Assembly (NCBI RefSeq): GCF_018100905.1
Contig: NZ_JAGJEG010000008.1
Coordinates: 1 to 64,000 of the forward strand
Direction of reading: 5' to 3'
Length of the DNA: 64,000 nt
DNA from: Pseudoalteromonas sp. MMG010
GTDB taxonomy: Bacteria > Pseudomonadota > Gammaproteobacteria > Enterobacterales > Alteromonadaceae
Shown piece by piece: positions 43,331 to 51,384 of this stretch; position 1 is the stretch's first letter; every line of letters starts with the position of its first letter. Made by a program: the position numbers and the translations under genes. Below the pieces are notes generated by a model that had not been told where the DNA came from, searched no databases, and worked only from the letters and a program-made list of their open reading frames with translations.

Positions 43331-44485
43331 ATGAATAAACATAGCATACTTTTTATCGGTCTTGATACACATAAAGAATTCAATGAAGTCGCCTATATTG
43401 AAGAACATAGAGGTGCACAACCTGTTCACCTTGGTCGATTTTCTTCTTCCAAAGTGGCCGTTCAAAAGCTTGTTCGTCAGTTTGAATCTAAATACCCTGG
43501 CGCAACGCTTCATTTCGTTTATGAAGCAGGCCCTTGTGGTTACTGGATTTACCGATTAATCACCAGCCTTGGCCATTGCTGTTATGTGGTTGCACCCTCT
43601 CTTATCCCTAAAAAACCCGGTGAGAAAATTAAAACCGATAAACGTGATGCCCTTAAGCTCGCTAAATTACTTAAATCTGAAGATTTAACACCTATCTATG
43701 TTCCTGAGCCTGAAGATGAAGCTGTACGCGATTTATCTCGCGCACGCGAAATAGCAATGAAGGATTTAAAAGATGCTAAATACCAATTAAAAGCGCTGCT
43801 GCTTCGTAATAATATTAATTACAAAGGCACCGCAAATTGGTCACAAAAACATTTACGTTGGCTCACTGAACTTGTGCTTCCGCATCCCGCTCAGCACATC
43901 GTCTTACAAGAATTTTTACAAACAATTACCGAACGAATAAGCCGACTTGAACGGTTTGATAATGAACTCACACACCACGTTCACCAATGGCGTTATTACC
44001 CCGTTGTTAAAGCAATACAAGCTATGCGTGGCGTTCGATTATTGGTCGCCACCGGCGTTGTTGCTGAGCTTGGCGATTTAACTCGCTTCGATCATCCCCG
44101 TAAATTAATGAGTTATCTCGGTCTTGTACCTAGTGAACACTCCAGTGGTGGCAAACGCCATATTGGCGCTATCACAAAATGCGGAAACGGCCGAGCAAGA
44201 CGCCTTCTTGTTGAAGGTGCGCACACTTATCGGTATGCGGCAAATATATCCACAGATATGCAAAAACGACAAGAAGGTTTACCAAAGGATATTATTGATA
44301 TTGCGTGGAAAGCGCAGCTTAGGCTCTGCAAACGTTATAAAAAAATGATAGCTAAAGGGAAACACTACAACCTTGTTGTCACTGCCATTGCCCGAGAAAT
44401 GATTGCATACATATGGGCAATAGCTAAAGAAGTGGTGCTTACGCCAGTGAATACAAAACTTAGATTGGCAAGAGTACCCGCATGA
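43331..44485 (+). CDS. IS110-family DEDD transposase
   Basis: 384 residues. The RuvC-like domain has the DEDD residues D12 (FIGLDTHKE), E65 (FVYEAGPCG), D103 and D106 (KTDKRDA). The C-terminal Transposase_20 domain carries MSYLGLVPSEHSSGGKRHIGAITKCGNGRARR with the conserved catalytic serine. These enzymes recombine DNA guided by a bridge RNA. The frame is complete and looks active. A GAGG ribosome site precedes the ATG. Confidence 0.93.
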   Translation: MNKHSILFIGLDTHKEFNEVAYIEEHRGAQPVHLGRFSSSKVAVQKLVRQFESKYPGATLHFVYEAGPCGYWIYRLITSLGHCCYVVAPSLIPKKPGEKIKTDKRDALKLAKLLKSEDLTPIYVPEPEDEAVRDLSRAREIAMKDLKDAKYQLKALLLRNNINYKGTANWSQKHLRWLTELVLPHPAQHIVLQEFLQTITERISRLERFDNELTHHVHQWRYYPVVKAIQAMRGVRLLVATGVVAELGDLTRFDHPRKLMSYLGLVPSEHSSGGKRHIGAITKCGNGRARRLLVEGAHTYRYAANISTDMQKRQEGLPKDIIDIAWKAQLRLCKRYKKMIAKGKHYNLVVTAIAREMIAYIWAIAKEVVLTPVNTKLRLARVPA

Positions 44486-44844
44486 TAAACGAATTAGAGT
44501 TAGTGCATGGGATCAAGCATCGGGTGTGGCACAACCACCGACGGCGTTAGGATGGCAATGCAGCTAACGCTGCATTGAACCACGAACATAGACTGAAGAC
44601 AGGTGCCACGACGAACTAAGTAAGGTCTGCTCTGTTACTAGAAATAGTAATAACCAACGACAAAATTGTCAGGAACAATTTTGAACAGCGTAGCTGATTC
44701 ACGAAAGGCAGGACGCCTGTAGTCATATCAGCAAGATAACCGACGACATTACTTGCTTCATCCTATGTATTAACTCGCTCTAATTCGAGCTGAAGTAATT
44801 ATGGCTTAAAAAGTTAGGCAAGGATCAGTGCGTTTAACTTGACA
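44486..44844 (+). ncRNA. Putative bridge/seek RNA region of the IS110-family element
   Basis: About 360 bp after the transposase with no coding frame but several strong hairpins: CAATGCAGC/GCTGCATTG with TAAC loop (44556-44577), TTACTA/TAGTAA (44635-44650), CAAAATTGT/ACAATTTTG with a 5-base loop (44661-44683) and GCTC/GAGC further on. In IS1111-type elements this position encodes the guide RNA whose loops match donor and target. The RNA ends and loop assignments are not determined here. Confidence 0.6.
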
Positions 44845-44855
44845 GTGGGAGTCAT

Positions 44856-44956
44856 ACCAACGCCGCCATAAGCGGTGAGTGGCTGTTGGCTATACTGTGT
44901 AGCGAAGCGAAACGTAGCCAACTGTTACGAATCCGACTTGATGGCCTTGTTAACTT
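44856..44956 (-). other. attC site of the Hachiman cassette, split by the IS
   Basis: Minus strand, 20 bp after the hamB stop: GTTAACAAGGCC, CAAGTCGGATTCGTAAC, then a GTTGGCTACG / AGTATAGCCAAC pair around TTTCGCTTCGCTACAC, then CACTCACCGCTTATGGCGGCGTT. The layout matches attC sites of marine gammaproteobacteria. The right core breaks at GTT where the IS begins. Confidence 0.72.
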
Positions 44957-44976
44957 CCCGTCATTTGAGTTGTTGG

Positions 44977-47073
44977 CTACTCTGACTTTTGAATACCTTC
45001 AAAAAAGTGATTCAATATATACTTATCAAAGAAATCCAAATCTGGGCAGTTTTTTATTATTTTATCAATTCCAATTTTGTTGAAAACATCGAGAACTTCA
45101 TGAATAGTTATTTCTTCGTTTTCTAAGTCAATAACTGACGACTGATTTATTTTTTTTGAAATCATCCTTGGTAGACCATACTCTTCAAGAATATATACAT
45201 TCGTAGGCAGGAAAGCATGCGAAACTTTTGATGCAAATGAAGATATATCGATGGCACGTTCAGGATATAATTCTTGCTGGATTAAATTCACTTCATTCAA
45301 AAGTGAAGAAAACTTAAATGAAGCTTTTCTCTCAAGGTCAAAAAACTCATCTATGCCTATATTATGTTGATCTAACTGATTAAGCAGTTGGTGAAAATCC
45401 ATATGCCAATTATTAGAAATAACTTTTATGAACTCTACAAATTTTCTATATGGCGCACCAATATAGCCAGGAATTACCTCAAGAACCTTAAATAACGAAT
45501 AATCCCATTGTTCTGGGTCATCGGAGTTTAGATAGCCAAGTCCTTTGAAGTTGCTTGGCGATTCATCAAGTGCGCGAGATATTCTTAGGATTACTGATGT
45601 GTCACTATCATCAAAGACATGCTCTTTTTGTAGTCGCTCAAAAGAGTCATCGCCTAATATTTCAGACATTTCATCTTTGTAGGCTATTATTTTCGCTATT
45701 TGATCTTGAGTTAACTCTTTAGAGAAGTGCTCTTCATTCAGGCTTGCAGAAAGTTCGTCGCTAAACTCAAGATCTAGCTGGTTCTCTTCTTGTTTGGGTG
45801 GTTTTTCTAGTAAAAAAATATTTCCAATGAAATGCTTGAACATGCGACCGCCGCGTCCAATAATATTTCTATATGTAAAATCATTTAAATTTGAGCTACC
45901 ATTCTTGTTTCTCCACAAGACAACATTCTCAGTTGACGTGTTCACACCTTCAATTATTGATGATGTAGAAAGCAATCTATTTAAGCCTTTTGGTTCTTCA
46001 AATAATTTGACTTGGATTTGAGTTAATGAACGGTGCAATCTACCATTGTGAACTCCACAACCTCTTTTTATCAAGTTTGTGAGCTTCCAGTTTTTGTCAT
46101 AATTTTTATTAAGCCAATTGGAAAAATTTATCAGTAATTCACTCTCTGTTGGAAGCATTGCATCAATTAAAAGAGTTGATACTTCATCAATACTAGAATA
46201 GGTTCCTGCATATATGAGTGTTTTACCCTTCTCTTTTTCCAAGATACTTATCAGCGCATCACTTTTTGTATAAGTTTCATCATTTATATCTTTATAAATT
46301 TCATTTTTTTCTAGGAAAACAGTATTGTAATTGAGGCTTAAAAACTCCATACCCTCCGTAAATACACTACCATTTAAATACTTTATATTCGGGGCCAAGA
46401 AATATCGTTGATTGGCTATTTTACTAAGTTTTAAGATAGCTCGTAACAATGAAGGTGATCGCTCTTTATCATAACGCTTGCTAGCTTTATAAAATTCATC
46501 AATTATAAGAATATCTATTTTTTCTAAAACCCCAATATACCCCATAGCTCTTTCTTGAGGAAAAACAAAAATATTTTTCTCTCCGGGAGAAACATCTGCA
46601 GTTGTTATTATCTTATATTCGCTTGAAAATTTATTTTGCAACCTTCTTCTAGTTTCATCAGTTAAAGCTATAGTTGGAACAATTATAACTACATTTTTGG
46701 GCTTTTTAATGGCTATGAATGAGTCCACGACAAAACTTTTACCAAAGCTTGTCGGTGCGCTCACCGCAATATTCTTTCCATCTAGAAGCTTTTTTAATAA
46801 TGATGATTGCTCTTTGTGTAATGTAACTTCGTTACGCCCAACATCTACTTTGAAAGACTCGTGAACGAATTTTTCCTGCCAGCTTGCTGTTTTTAAATCT
46901 AAATATGGATACAGTCCAACTGAACGAATGAAATGATTAAGTGGTTCTGGGAATTCAAGGTTTTCTTTCTCAATTTTTGCTAATAATTTTATAACTTCAT
47001 TTCTAGCGAGATCAATTTCGTTTGCATTAATGAAATCATTTATATAATGAAGTTGTTTAAAGACATTATTCAT
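44977..47073 (-). CDS. hamB: Hachiman helicase HamB
   Basis: 698 residues, superfamily 2 helicase: Walker A SAPTSFGKS (about 105-113), Walker B IDEFYKAS (191-198), motif VI YRNIIGRGGR (401-410), and a long C-terminal region. It overlaps the upstream DUF1837/HamA gene by 8 bp on the same strand, the arrangement that defines Hachiman. In characterised systems HamB loads on DNA and controls the HamA nuclease during phage infection. Gene and partner are AT-rich relative to the neighbours and are followed by an attC, so they appear to be a mobile two-gene cassette. Confidence 0.85.
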   Translation of the reverse strand: MNNVFKQLHYINDFINANEIDLARNEVIKLLAKIEKENLEFPEPLNHFIRSVGLYPYLDLKTASWQEKFVHESFKVDVGRNEVTLHKEQSSLLKKLLDGKNIAVSAPTSFGKSFVVDSFIAIKKPKNVVIIVPTIALTDETRRRLQNKFSSEYKIITTADVSPGEKNIFVFPQERAMGYIGVLEKIDILIIDEFYKASKRYDKERSPSLLRAILKLSKIANQRYFLAPNIKYLNGSVFTEGMEFLSLNYNTVFLEKNEIYKDINDETYTKSDALISILEKEKGKTLIYAGTYSSIDEVSTLLIDAMLPTESELLINFSNWLNKNYDKNWKLTNLIKRGCGVHNGRLHRSLTQIQVKLFEEPKGLNRLLSTSSIIEGVNTSTENVVLWRNKNGSSNLNDFTYRNIIGRGGRMFKHFIGNIFLLEKPPKQEENQLDLEFSDELSASLNEEHFSKELTQDQIAKIIAYKDEMSEILGDDSFERLQKEHVFDDSDTSVILRISRALDESPSNFKGLGYLNSDDPEQWDYSLFKVLEVIPGYIGAPYRKFVEFIKVISNNWHMDFHQLLNQLDQHNIGIDEFFDLERKASFKFSSLLNEVNLIQQELYPERAIDISSFASKVSHAFLPTNVYILEEYGLPRMISKKINQSSVIDLENEEITIHEVLDVFNKIGIDKIIKNCPDLDFFDKYILNHFFEGIQKSE

Positions 47074-47995
47074 CTGCAGCGTCCTCCTTGAATACTCTCA
47101 CCTTATTTACAAACCTAGTGACAATTTTTTCTTTATCTGGAACTGGAAATAAAATTAAGTGAAAAGTTATGCTTTCATACATATCGATTTCAGACATAGC
47201 CTTTAATTGTTTTTTAAAATAAGCAGTAGCTCTATCTTTATGGAATGATATTATTGATTGTTTGTACTCATCATTAAATCTTCCATTTTTTTCGGTAATT
47301 TCACACTCATGAATAATTAATATTGGGATATGCAATTTTGGCTTTATATTATCTATTGATTCCCTATAGCTAAGAGCTTTTTTTATACTTTCGAGTAGCT
47401 GCTTATTTGATATCAAGTGATCAATATCAGGTACATTTGTAATGATGGAATTTTCACGTTTTAGCTTAGTAGTTATGAGAGAATTTCCTACTGATTTTAC
47501 TATGTCGCCTAACCTAGCATCTGATATATTATTAAAAAATTTTGCTTCTCCAAACCAAACAGTAAAATCATCATCTCCATCGAGAACTATATGAACGCTG
47601 TCGGCGCCTTTTGCATTATCTTGAGAGTTTTGCTTGTAAAATATTTTTGGTACGACTGGCAATGCATCGTAGTGATTCTTCATTATTCCATATAAAACAA
47701 TCTCAGCGAGTTCACTACCTTTACCAATGTCTTTATCTGAGTCAGTTAAACGAAGGCTTTGTGCTGCGGCAACTAGTTTGCTATGCGAATGGTCGATTAA
47801 ACTTTCTCTTTCTGAATACGACAATGACGTTTCAGCGATATTATCCCAAACAAAGTTGTGAAACTTACTGTGGCGCCATTTCCCTTCTTGATAATCATTA
47901 GCCATAGATAATAATGATTTATTTCCTATTGGTTTTAGATTCTCATCTAAACATAACTCTAAGAAATCATCTTCAACCAATACTTCAAAATTCAT
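47066..47995 (-). CDS. hamA: Hachiman nuclease HamA (DUF1837)
   Basis: 309 residues. The C-terminal part of DUF1837 forms a PD-(D/E)xK-like nuclease core: GKGSELAEIVLYGIM (E95/E98), KGADSVHIVLD (D132) and FGEAKF (E150, K152), all present, so catalysis is expected. The family is the effector of Hachiman; activation leads to DNA cleavage and protection by cell shutdown. It is the first gene of the pair, and upstream is a 700-bp non-coding stretch. No other defence gene is within the window. Confidence 0.85.
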   Translation of the reverse strand: MNFEVLVEDDFLELCLDENLKPIGNKSLLSMANDYQEGKWRHSKFHNFVWDNIAETSLSYSERESLIDHSHSKLVAAAQSLRLTDSDKDIGKGSELAEIVLYGIMKNHYDALPVVPKIFYKQNSQDNAKGADSVHIVLDGDDDFTVWFGEAKFFNNISDARLGDIVKSVGNSLITTKLKRENSIITNVPDIDHLISNKQLLESIKKALSYRESIDNIKPKLHIPILIIHECEITEKNGRFNDEYKQSIISFHKDRATAYFKKQLKAMSEIDMYESITFHLILFPVPDKEKIVTRFVNKVRVFKEDAADE

Positions 47996-48710
47996 ACCCT
48001 ATCCTTGATTTCGTTTTATAAATTAATGCACCACAATGATGATTTGGACACCGAGGGAAGTTAACAATTTTGTCTACGACATTTGTCGTTTTATAAACCG
48101 ACAAATGTCCATATATAACACTGTATTTATCTTAACCATCAAATAACCACCTGTAAACAGTGGGTTAACTTAGCATTATTTTTGGTCAGTGCGTAAATAC
48201 ACCAAAATGGTGGAGATCAGTAATATTAGACAAAGCACCATATTTTCTCTCTTTAAGCACTTTTCTCTTTAAATATTTTTTTCGTTAAATACTTTTCGCT
48301 TTAAGCACAGCTTTCTTTAAACACAGTATTATTTACCTGCCATTCATACCATGCTCTAAAAAAGCAAAATAACTACACTGCTTAAATTTATTTTTAAAAT
48401 TCATACTAAATACACAAAAATGTAATTTACTCTTTTTTTACACATTTATTGCACCTTCTGCTTTTATAGTTTTTGCACTAACAACAATAAGAGCCGCATA
48501 AATGAGTGTTACCGCATTACGCATGTATAGCAAAAACGTTACTCAGCCATTAAATGGTATAACTCTATTTAATAAAAAGCTTAACTAAGTTAGTCACTTA
48601 AAGGTTTGTTTGTGTTTATACGTTTAAAACAACGGGTAAATACGCCATTAAACAGCCGCTATTTTAAATCCGCTTAACCAAATATAACTATTAAATAATC
48701 CGAGATAATT
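47996..48710. other. Non-coding boundary between cassette region and VTC operon
   Basis: About 715 bp, very AT-rich. It holds an 11-bp inverted repeat (48078-48109), poly-pyrimidine tracts with TTTAAGCAC-like repeats at about 48261-48325, and a 28-codon frame at 48502-48588 (MSVTALRMYSKNV...) that could be a leader peptide but has no support. No integrase gene or attI was recognised. Divergent promoters for hamA and the VTC gene must lie here. Confidence 0.6.
48078..48109. repeat. Perfect 11-bp inverted repeat
   Basis: GACATTTGTCG and CGACAAATGTC flank the 10-base spacer TTTTATAAAC, about 80 bp upstream of hamA. Each arm also contains the smaller palindrome GACA-TTTGTC. It could be an operator, a recombinase crossover site or a terminator; it does not end in an attC core. 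Confidence 0.85.
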
Positions 48711-49637
48711 ATGGCAATTCAAATGCGCGTGCAGGACGAAAGTTATGAAATGGATGTCGTACCGCTTAGCCCAAAGCGACAGGTACAATCAGGTGATATA
48801 CCAGCAAAAAAAATAGTACAGCCTAGCCCAATCACAATACAGTCAAATCTTTATGAGGTCGTAAATACGTTATTAATGCCATTTGAAGGCTATGGCTTAA
48901 ACGATCTGAATAATGCGAATTTAATGAACCGTGTTGATAGTAAGTTTATGTTGCCGTTATCGTTTTTGCCTGAGTTACTAAAACACTTAGAAGGGCAGTA
49001 TCGGGTATTAGACATTAAAGGAAAGCGTTTTTTTTCGTATTATAATCAATACTTTGATACCCCTGATTTAAACTTATATCGAGCCCATCACAACGGTAAA
49101 CTAAACCGCTATAAAGTACGCAGACGGTGCTATGTGGATACACAAACCGAGTTTTTAGAAGTTAAGCTTAAAAATAATCAAAAAAGAACCGTTAAAACAC
49201 GGATAAAACTTGCCGATACGGCTAACAAAGAAGCCCGCTGTACGGCTTTTATTAAACAAGAAATGAAGCACAGTTATGATCATTTAACCATTACACAACA
49301 AAGTGGTTATAACCGCATTGCACTAGCAAATGAAGAAAAAGCCGAGCGTTTAACTTTAGATTTTAACCTGTGGTACAACACCCCCGAGGGCGATAACAAA
49401 GTATCACTGCCTGGCTTTTTTATTGCCGAATTAAAACAAAGTAAAAAATCTAAAAACTCGCCGTTTTATCAACTAATGAGTAAACACCACGTTTTTCCCG
49501 TCTCGTTTAGTAAATATTGCATTGGCTGCGCATTGTTATACCTCACCAGTATTAAAGCCAATCGATTTAAGTCGGTGTTATCACGCATAAAAAAATTACA
49601 CCTTAACAACCCATTATCACCAATAGAGAATTTTTAA
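48711..49637 (+). CDS. VTC-domain (polyphosphate polymerase-like) protein
   Basis: 308 residues. The triphosphate-tunnel-type VTC domain starts near 65 with NLMNRVDSKFMLPLS, continues with YYNQYFDTPDLNLYRAHHNGK, basic KVRRRCYVD and EVKLKNNQKRTVKTR, and ends near FSKYCIGCALLY. VTC proteins make polyphosphate from nucleoside triphosphate in yeast, and bacterial members are predicted to do the same. It is followed at 1 bp by DUF4956, the usual bacterial partner. Confidence 0.87.
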   Translation: MAIQMRVQDESYEMDVVPLSPKRQVQSGDIPAKKIVQPSPITIQSNLYEVVNTLLMPFEGYGLNDLNNANLMNRVDSKFMLPLSFLPELLKHLEGQYRVLDIKGKRFFSYYNQYFDTPDLNLYRAHHNGKLNRYKVRRRCYVDTQTEFLEVKLKNNQKRTVKTRIKLADTANKEARCTAFIKQEMKHSYDHLTITQQSGYNRIALANEEKAERLTLDFNLWYNTPEGDNKVSLPGFFIAELKQSKKSKNSPFYQLMSKHHVFPVSFSKYCIGCALLYLTSIKANRFKSVLSRIKKLHLNNPLSPIENF

Positions 49638-49638
49638 A

Positions 49639-50220
49639 ATGACCAAACTAGATGTTATTTTCCTTTCGCGCTTTTTAGTTAACATACTGTCGTTAGCAGT
49701 GCTGTGTTACGGCTGTTATTTTAGAGTAAGCAAAAACGCCGTTGTGGCGGGGTCGTTTACACTGTTTGGTGTAGGTGTATTTATTATCACCTTTTTACTG
49801 CATGGTGTTGATATGTCGATGGAATTTGCTTTTGGCTTATTTGCCGTATTTACCATGTTAAGGTATCGCACCGAATCTATTTCTATAAAAGAAATGACCT
49901 ACCTATTTTTAGTGACTGCCATTGCTTTATTAACCTCTGTAGGCCAAATGAGTTTTATAGAACTTGGGATTTTAAACGGTATTATTTGTTTAATTGCCTT
50001 TATTATCGACTCAAGCTTATTTGTAAAACACTACGCAGTACAAACGGTTACTTACGAGCGTATTGAAAACATAACCCCCGAAAAACAAAGCTCATTAATT
50101 GCCGATTTAAAACACCGCACAGGCTTAAATGTGGTGGCCGTAGAAATAGATCACATAGACTTTTTAAGAGATGTAGCCCAATTAAAAGTAAGCCATATCG
50201 CGGCAAAAAAAGGAGCCTAA
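49639..50220 (+). CDS. DUF4956 membrane protein
   Basis: 193 residues: four membrane helices (about 7-27, 33-53, 82-100, 106-126) with the family segment FGLFAVFTMLRYRTESISIKEM, then a cytoplasmic ferredoxin-like domain (LIADLKHRTGLNVVAVEID). DUF4956 proteins occur next to VTC-domain genes and probably form the membrane part of the polyphosphate polymerase or a channel. Spacing to both neighbours is 1 bp. Confidence 0.85.
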   Translation: MTKLDVIFLSRFLVNILSLAVLCYGCYFRVSKNAVVAGSFTLFGVGVFIITFLLHGVDMSMEFAFGLFAVFTMLRYRTESISIKEMTYLFLVTAIALLTSVGQMSFIELGILNGIICLIAFIIDSSLFVKHYAVQTVTYERIENITPEKQSSLIADLKHRTGLNVVAVEIDHIDFLRDVAQLKVSHIAAKKGA

Positions 50221-50221
50221 C

Positions 50222-51316
50222 ATGACACGTAAAATAACATTAACCAACGTGGCCATTGCAGTAATAGGCTGCTTTGCAAGTCAAGTAAGCTTTGCAAAAA
50301 CATATGACGATATAGATTTAAGTGGCTACATCATGCTTGATTACGACAAGTTTGATACCTCATTATTAGAAGACTCATCGCTGGCCAGTGGCTCTGAAAA
50401 CAATTTTGAAATTAGGCGCGCTCGTTTAAGTTTAAAATCAGACATTGACGATAATTGGAAAAGTAAATTTCAGCTTGGTTTTGCCAATGATGAAGTCGAA
50501 ATAAAAGATGCCTATTTAACTTATACCGGTTGGTCGTTTGCTGAGCTTACGATAGGCCAACAAAAAGAAAGCTTTGGCCTTGAAAAACGAACCAGCTCGC
50601 GCAATACCCTTATGATAGAGCGCAGCATGATAAGCGAAGCATTTTCGCCAGGGCGCAGCTTAGGGGTAAGTTTATCGGGTGAGGTGGCTTCGATTAACTG
50701 GCAGCTAGGTTATTATGAGCCCGATCCAGATGAATCAACCTCTGCCGTAACTGGACGTTTAACTTGGGTGCCATGGCAACAAGATACTAACCTGTTACAT
50801 GTAGGTGTAGCATTTAGCGAACGCAAATACGACGGCAACGAGTTTAGGGTAAACGAGCCGCTTGAAGTATACACCGCCGACTCGTTACTTGAAGGCGATA
50901 AAATTAATGCCGACAGCCTTTCTCAACAAGGAGTCGAATTGTTATGGCTTAAAGACAAACTAACGGTAATGGCCGAATGGCAACAAGCTGAGATAACCAG
51001 CATTGAAAATACCACCCACGATTACGACGGTGGTTACGTGCAATTTGGTTACCAGGTATCCGGTGGGTATCGTAAATATAAAAATGCTAAATTAGGTGCC
51101 AGCTCACAACCAGGCTGGGAAATAACAGGCCGCTACAGTTTGCTTAACCTCAAACAAGAAAACCAAGACGCAAAAAGTTACGCTATTGGCGTTAACTACA
51201 CAGTAAATAAAAACATTAAATTTATGGCCGACTACATAAAAGCCGAATACTTTGAAGCCGGTGGCGAAATCACATCGGGCGACGCTATTTCGCTTAGGTT
51301 TCAATACTCATTTTAA
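50222..51316 (+). CDS. OprP/OprO-like phosphate-selective porin
   Basis: 364 residues. The signal peptide ends at SFAKT. A 16-strand porin barrel follows, with ENNFEIRRARLSLKSDIDDNW, FAELTIGQQKESFG and a terminal aromatic residue (YSF). It matches the phosphate-selective porin O/P family, although the clade also includes general anion porins. In this operon (VTC, DUF4956, porin) phosphate or pyrophosphate uptake feeding polyphosphate formation is an attractive idea, but no PHO box was found. Confidence 0.82.
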   Translation: MTRKITLTNVAIAVIGCFASQVSFAKTYDDIDLSGYIMLDYDKFDTSLLEDSSLASGSENNFEIRRARLSLKSDIDDNWKSKFQLGFANDEVEIKDAYLTYTGWSFAELTIGQQKESFGLEKRTSSRNTLMIERSMISEAFSPGRSLGVSLSGEVASINWQLGYYEPDPDESTSAVTGRLTWVPWQQDTNLLHVGVAFSERKYDGNEFRVNEPLEVYTADSLLEGDKINADSLSQQGVELLWLKDKLTVMAEWQQAEITSIENTTHDYDGGYVQFGYQVSGGYRKYKNAKLGASSQPGWEITGRYSLLNLKQENQDAKSYAIGVNYTVNKNIKFMADYIKAEYFEAGGEITSGDAISLRFQYSF

Positions 51317-51329
51317 CCGCGTTACATAG

Positions 51330-51363
51330 GCCCTAATCACCTTTTTACTTAGGTGATTAGGGC
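51330..51363. terminator. Bidirectional terminator
   Basis: A perfect 13-bp stem GCCCTAATCACCT / AGGTGATTAGGGC with an 8-base loop between the convergent porin and FG-GAP genes. Confidence 0.85.
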
Positions 51364-51384
51364 ATAAAAATAGCCTTGTTTTAG

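Larger units (their letters stand above)
43221..44858 (+). mobile_element. IS110-family insertion sequence (IS1111 type), in an attC site
   Basis: About 1.64 kb containing one DEDD transposase. Subterminal inverted repeats ATGACTCCCAC (43230-43240) and GTGGGAGTCAT (44845-44855) mark the ends, as in the IS1111 subgroup. The long non-coding stretch lies after the transposase, also an IS1111 feature. The right flank is an attC stopping at GGCGTT, and the left flank is the next cassette's start, so it entered the attC of the Hachiman cassette. The exact outer bases are uncertain because IS110 elements lack ordinary target duplications. Confidence 0.82.

Noticed and set aside
48050-48125. Inverted repeat upstream of hamA considered as an attC site
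   Set aside because: The ends do not carry a left AAC core and right GTT core in either orientation, and the hairpin is perfect rather than imperfect.
48502-48588. 28-codon frame MSVTALRMYSKNV... before the VTC gene
   Set aside because: It could be a leader peptide, but there is no repeat-codon run, attenuator or conservation evidence. Mentioned only in the intergenic entry.
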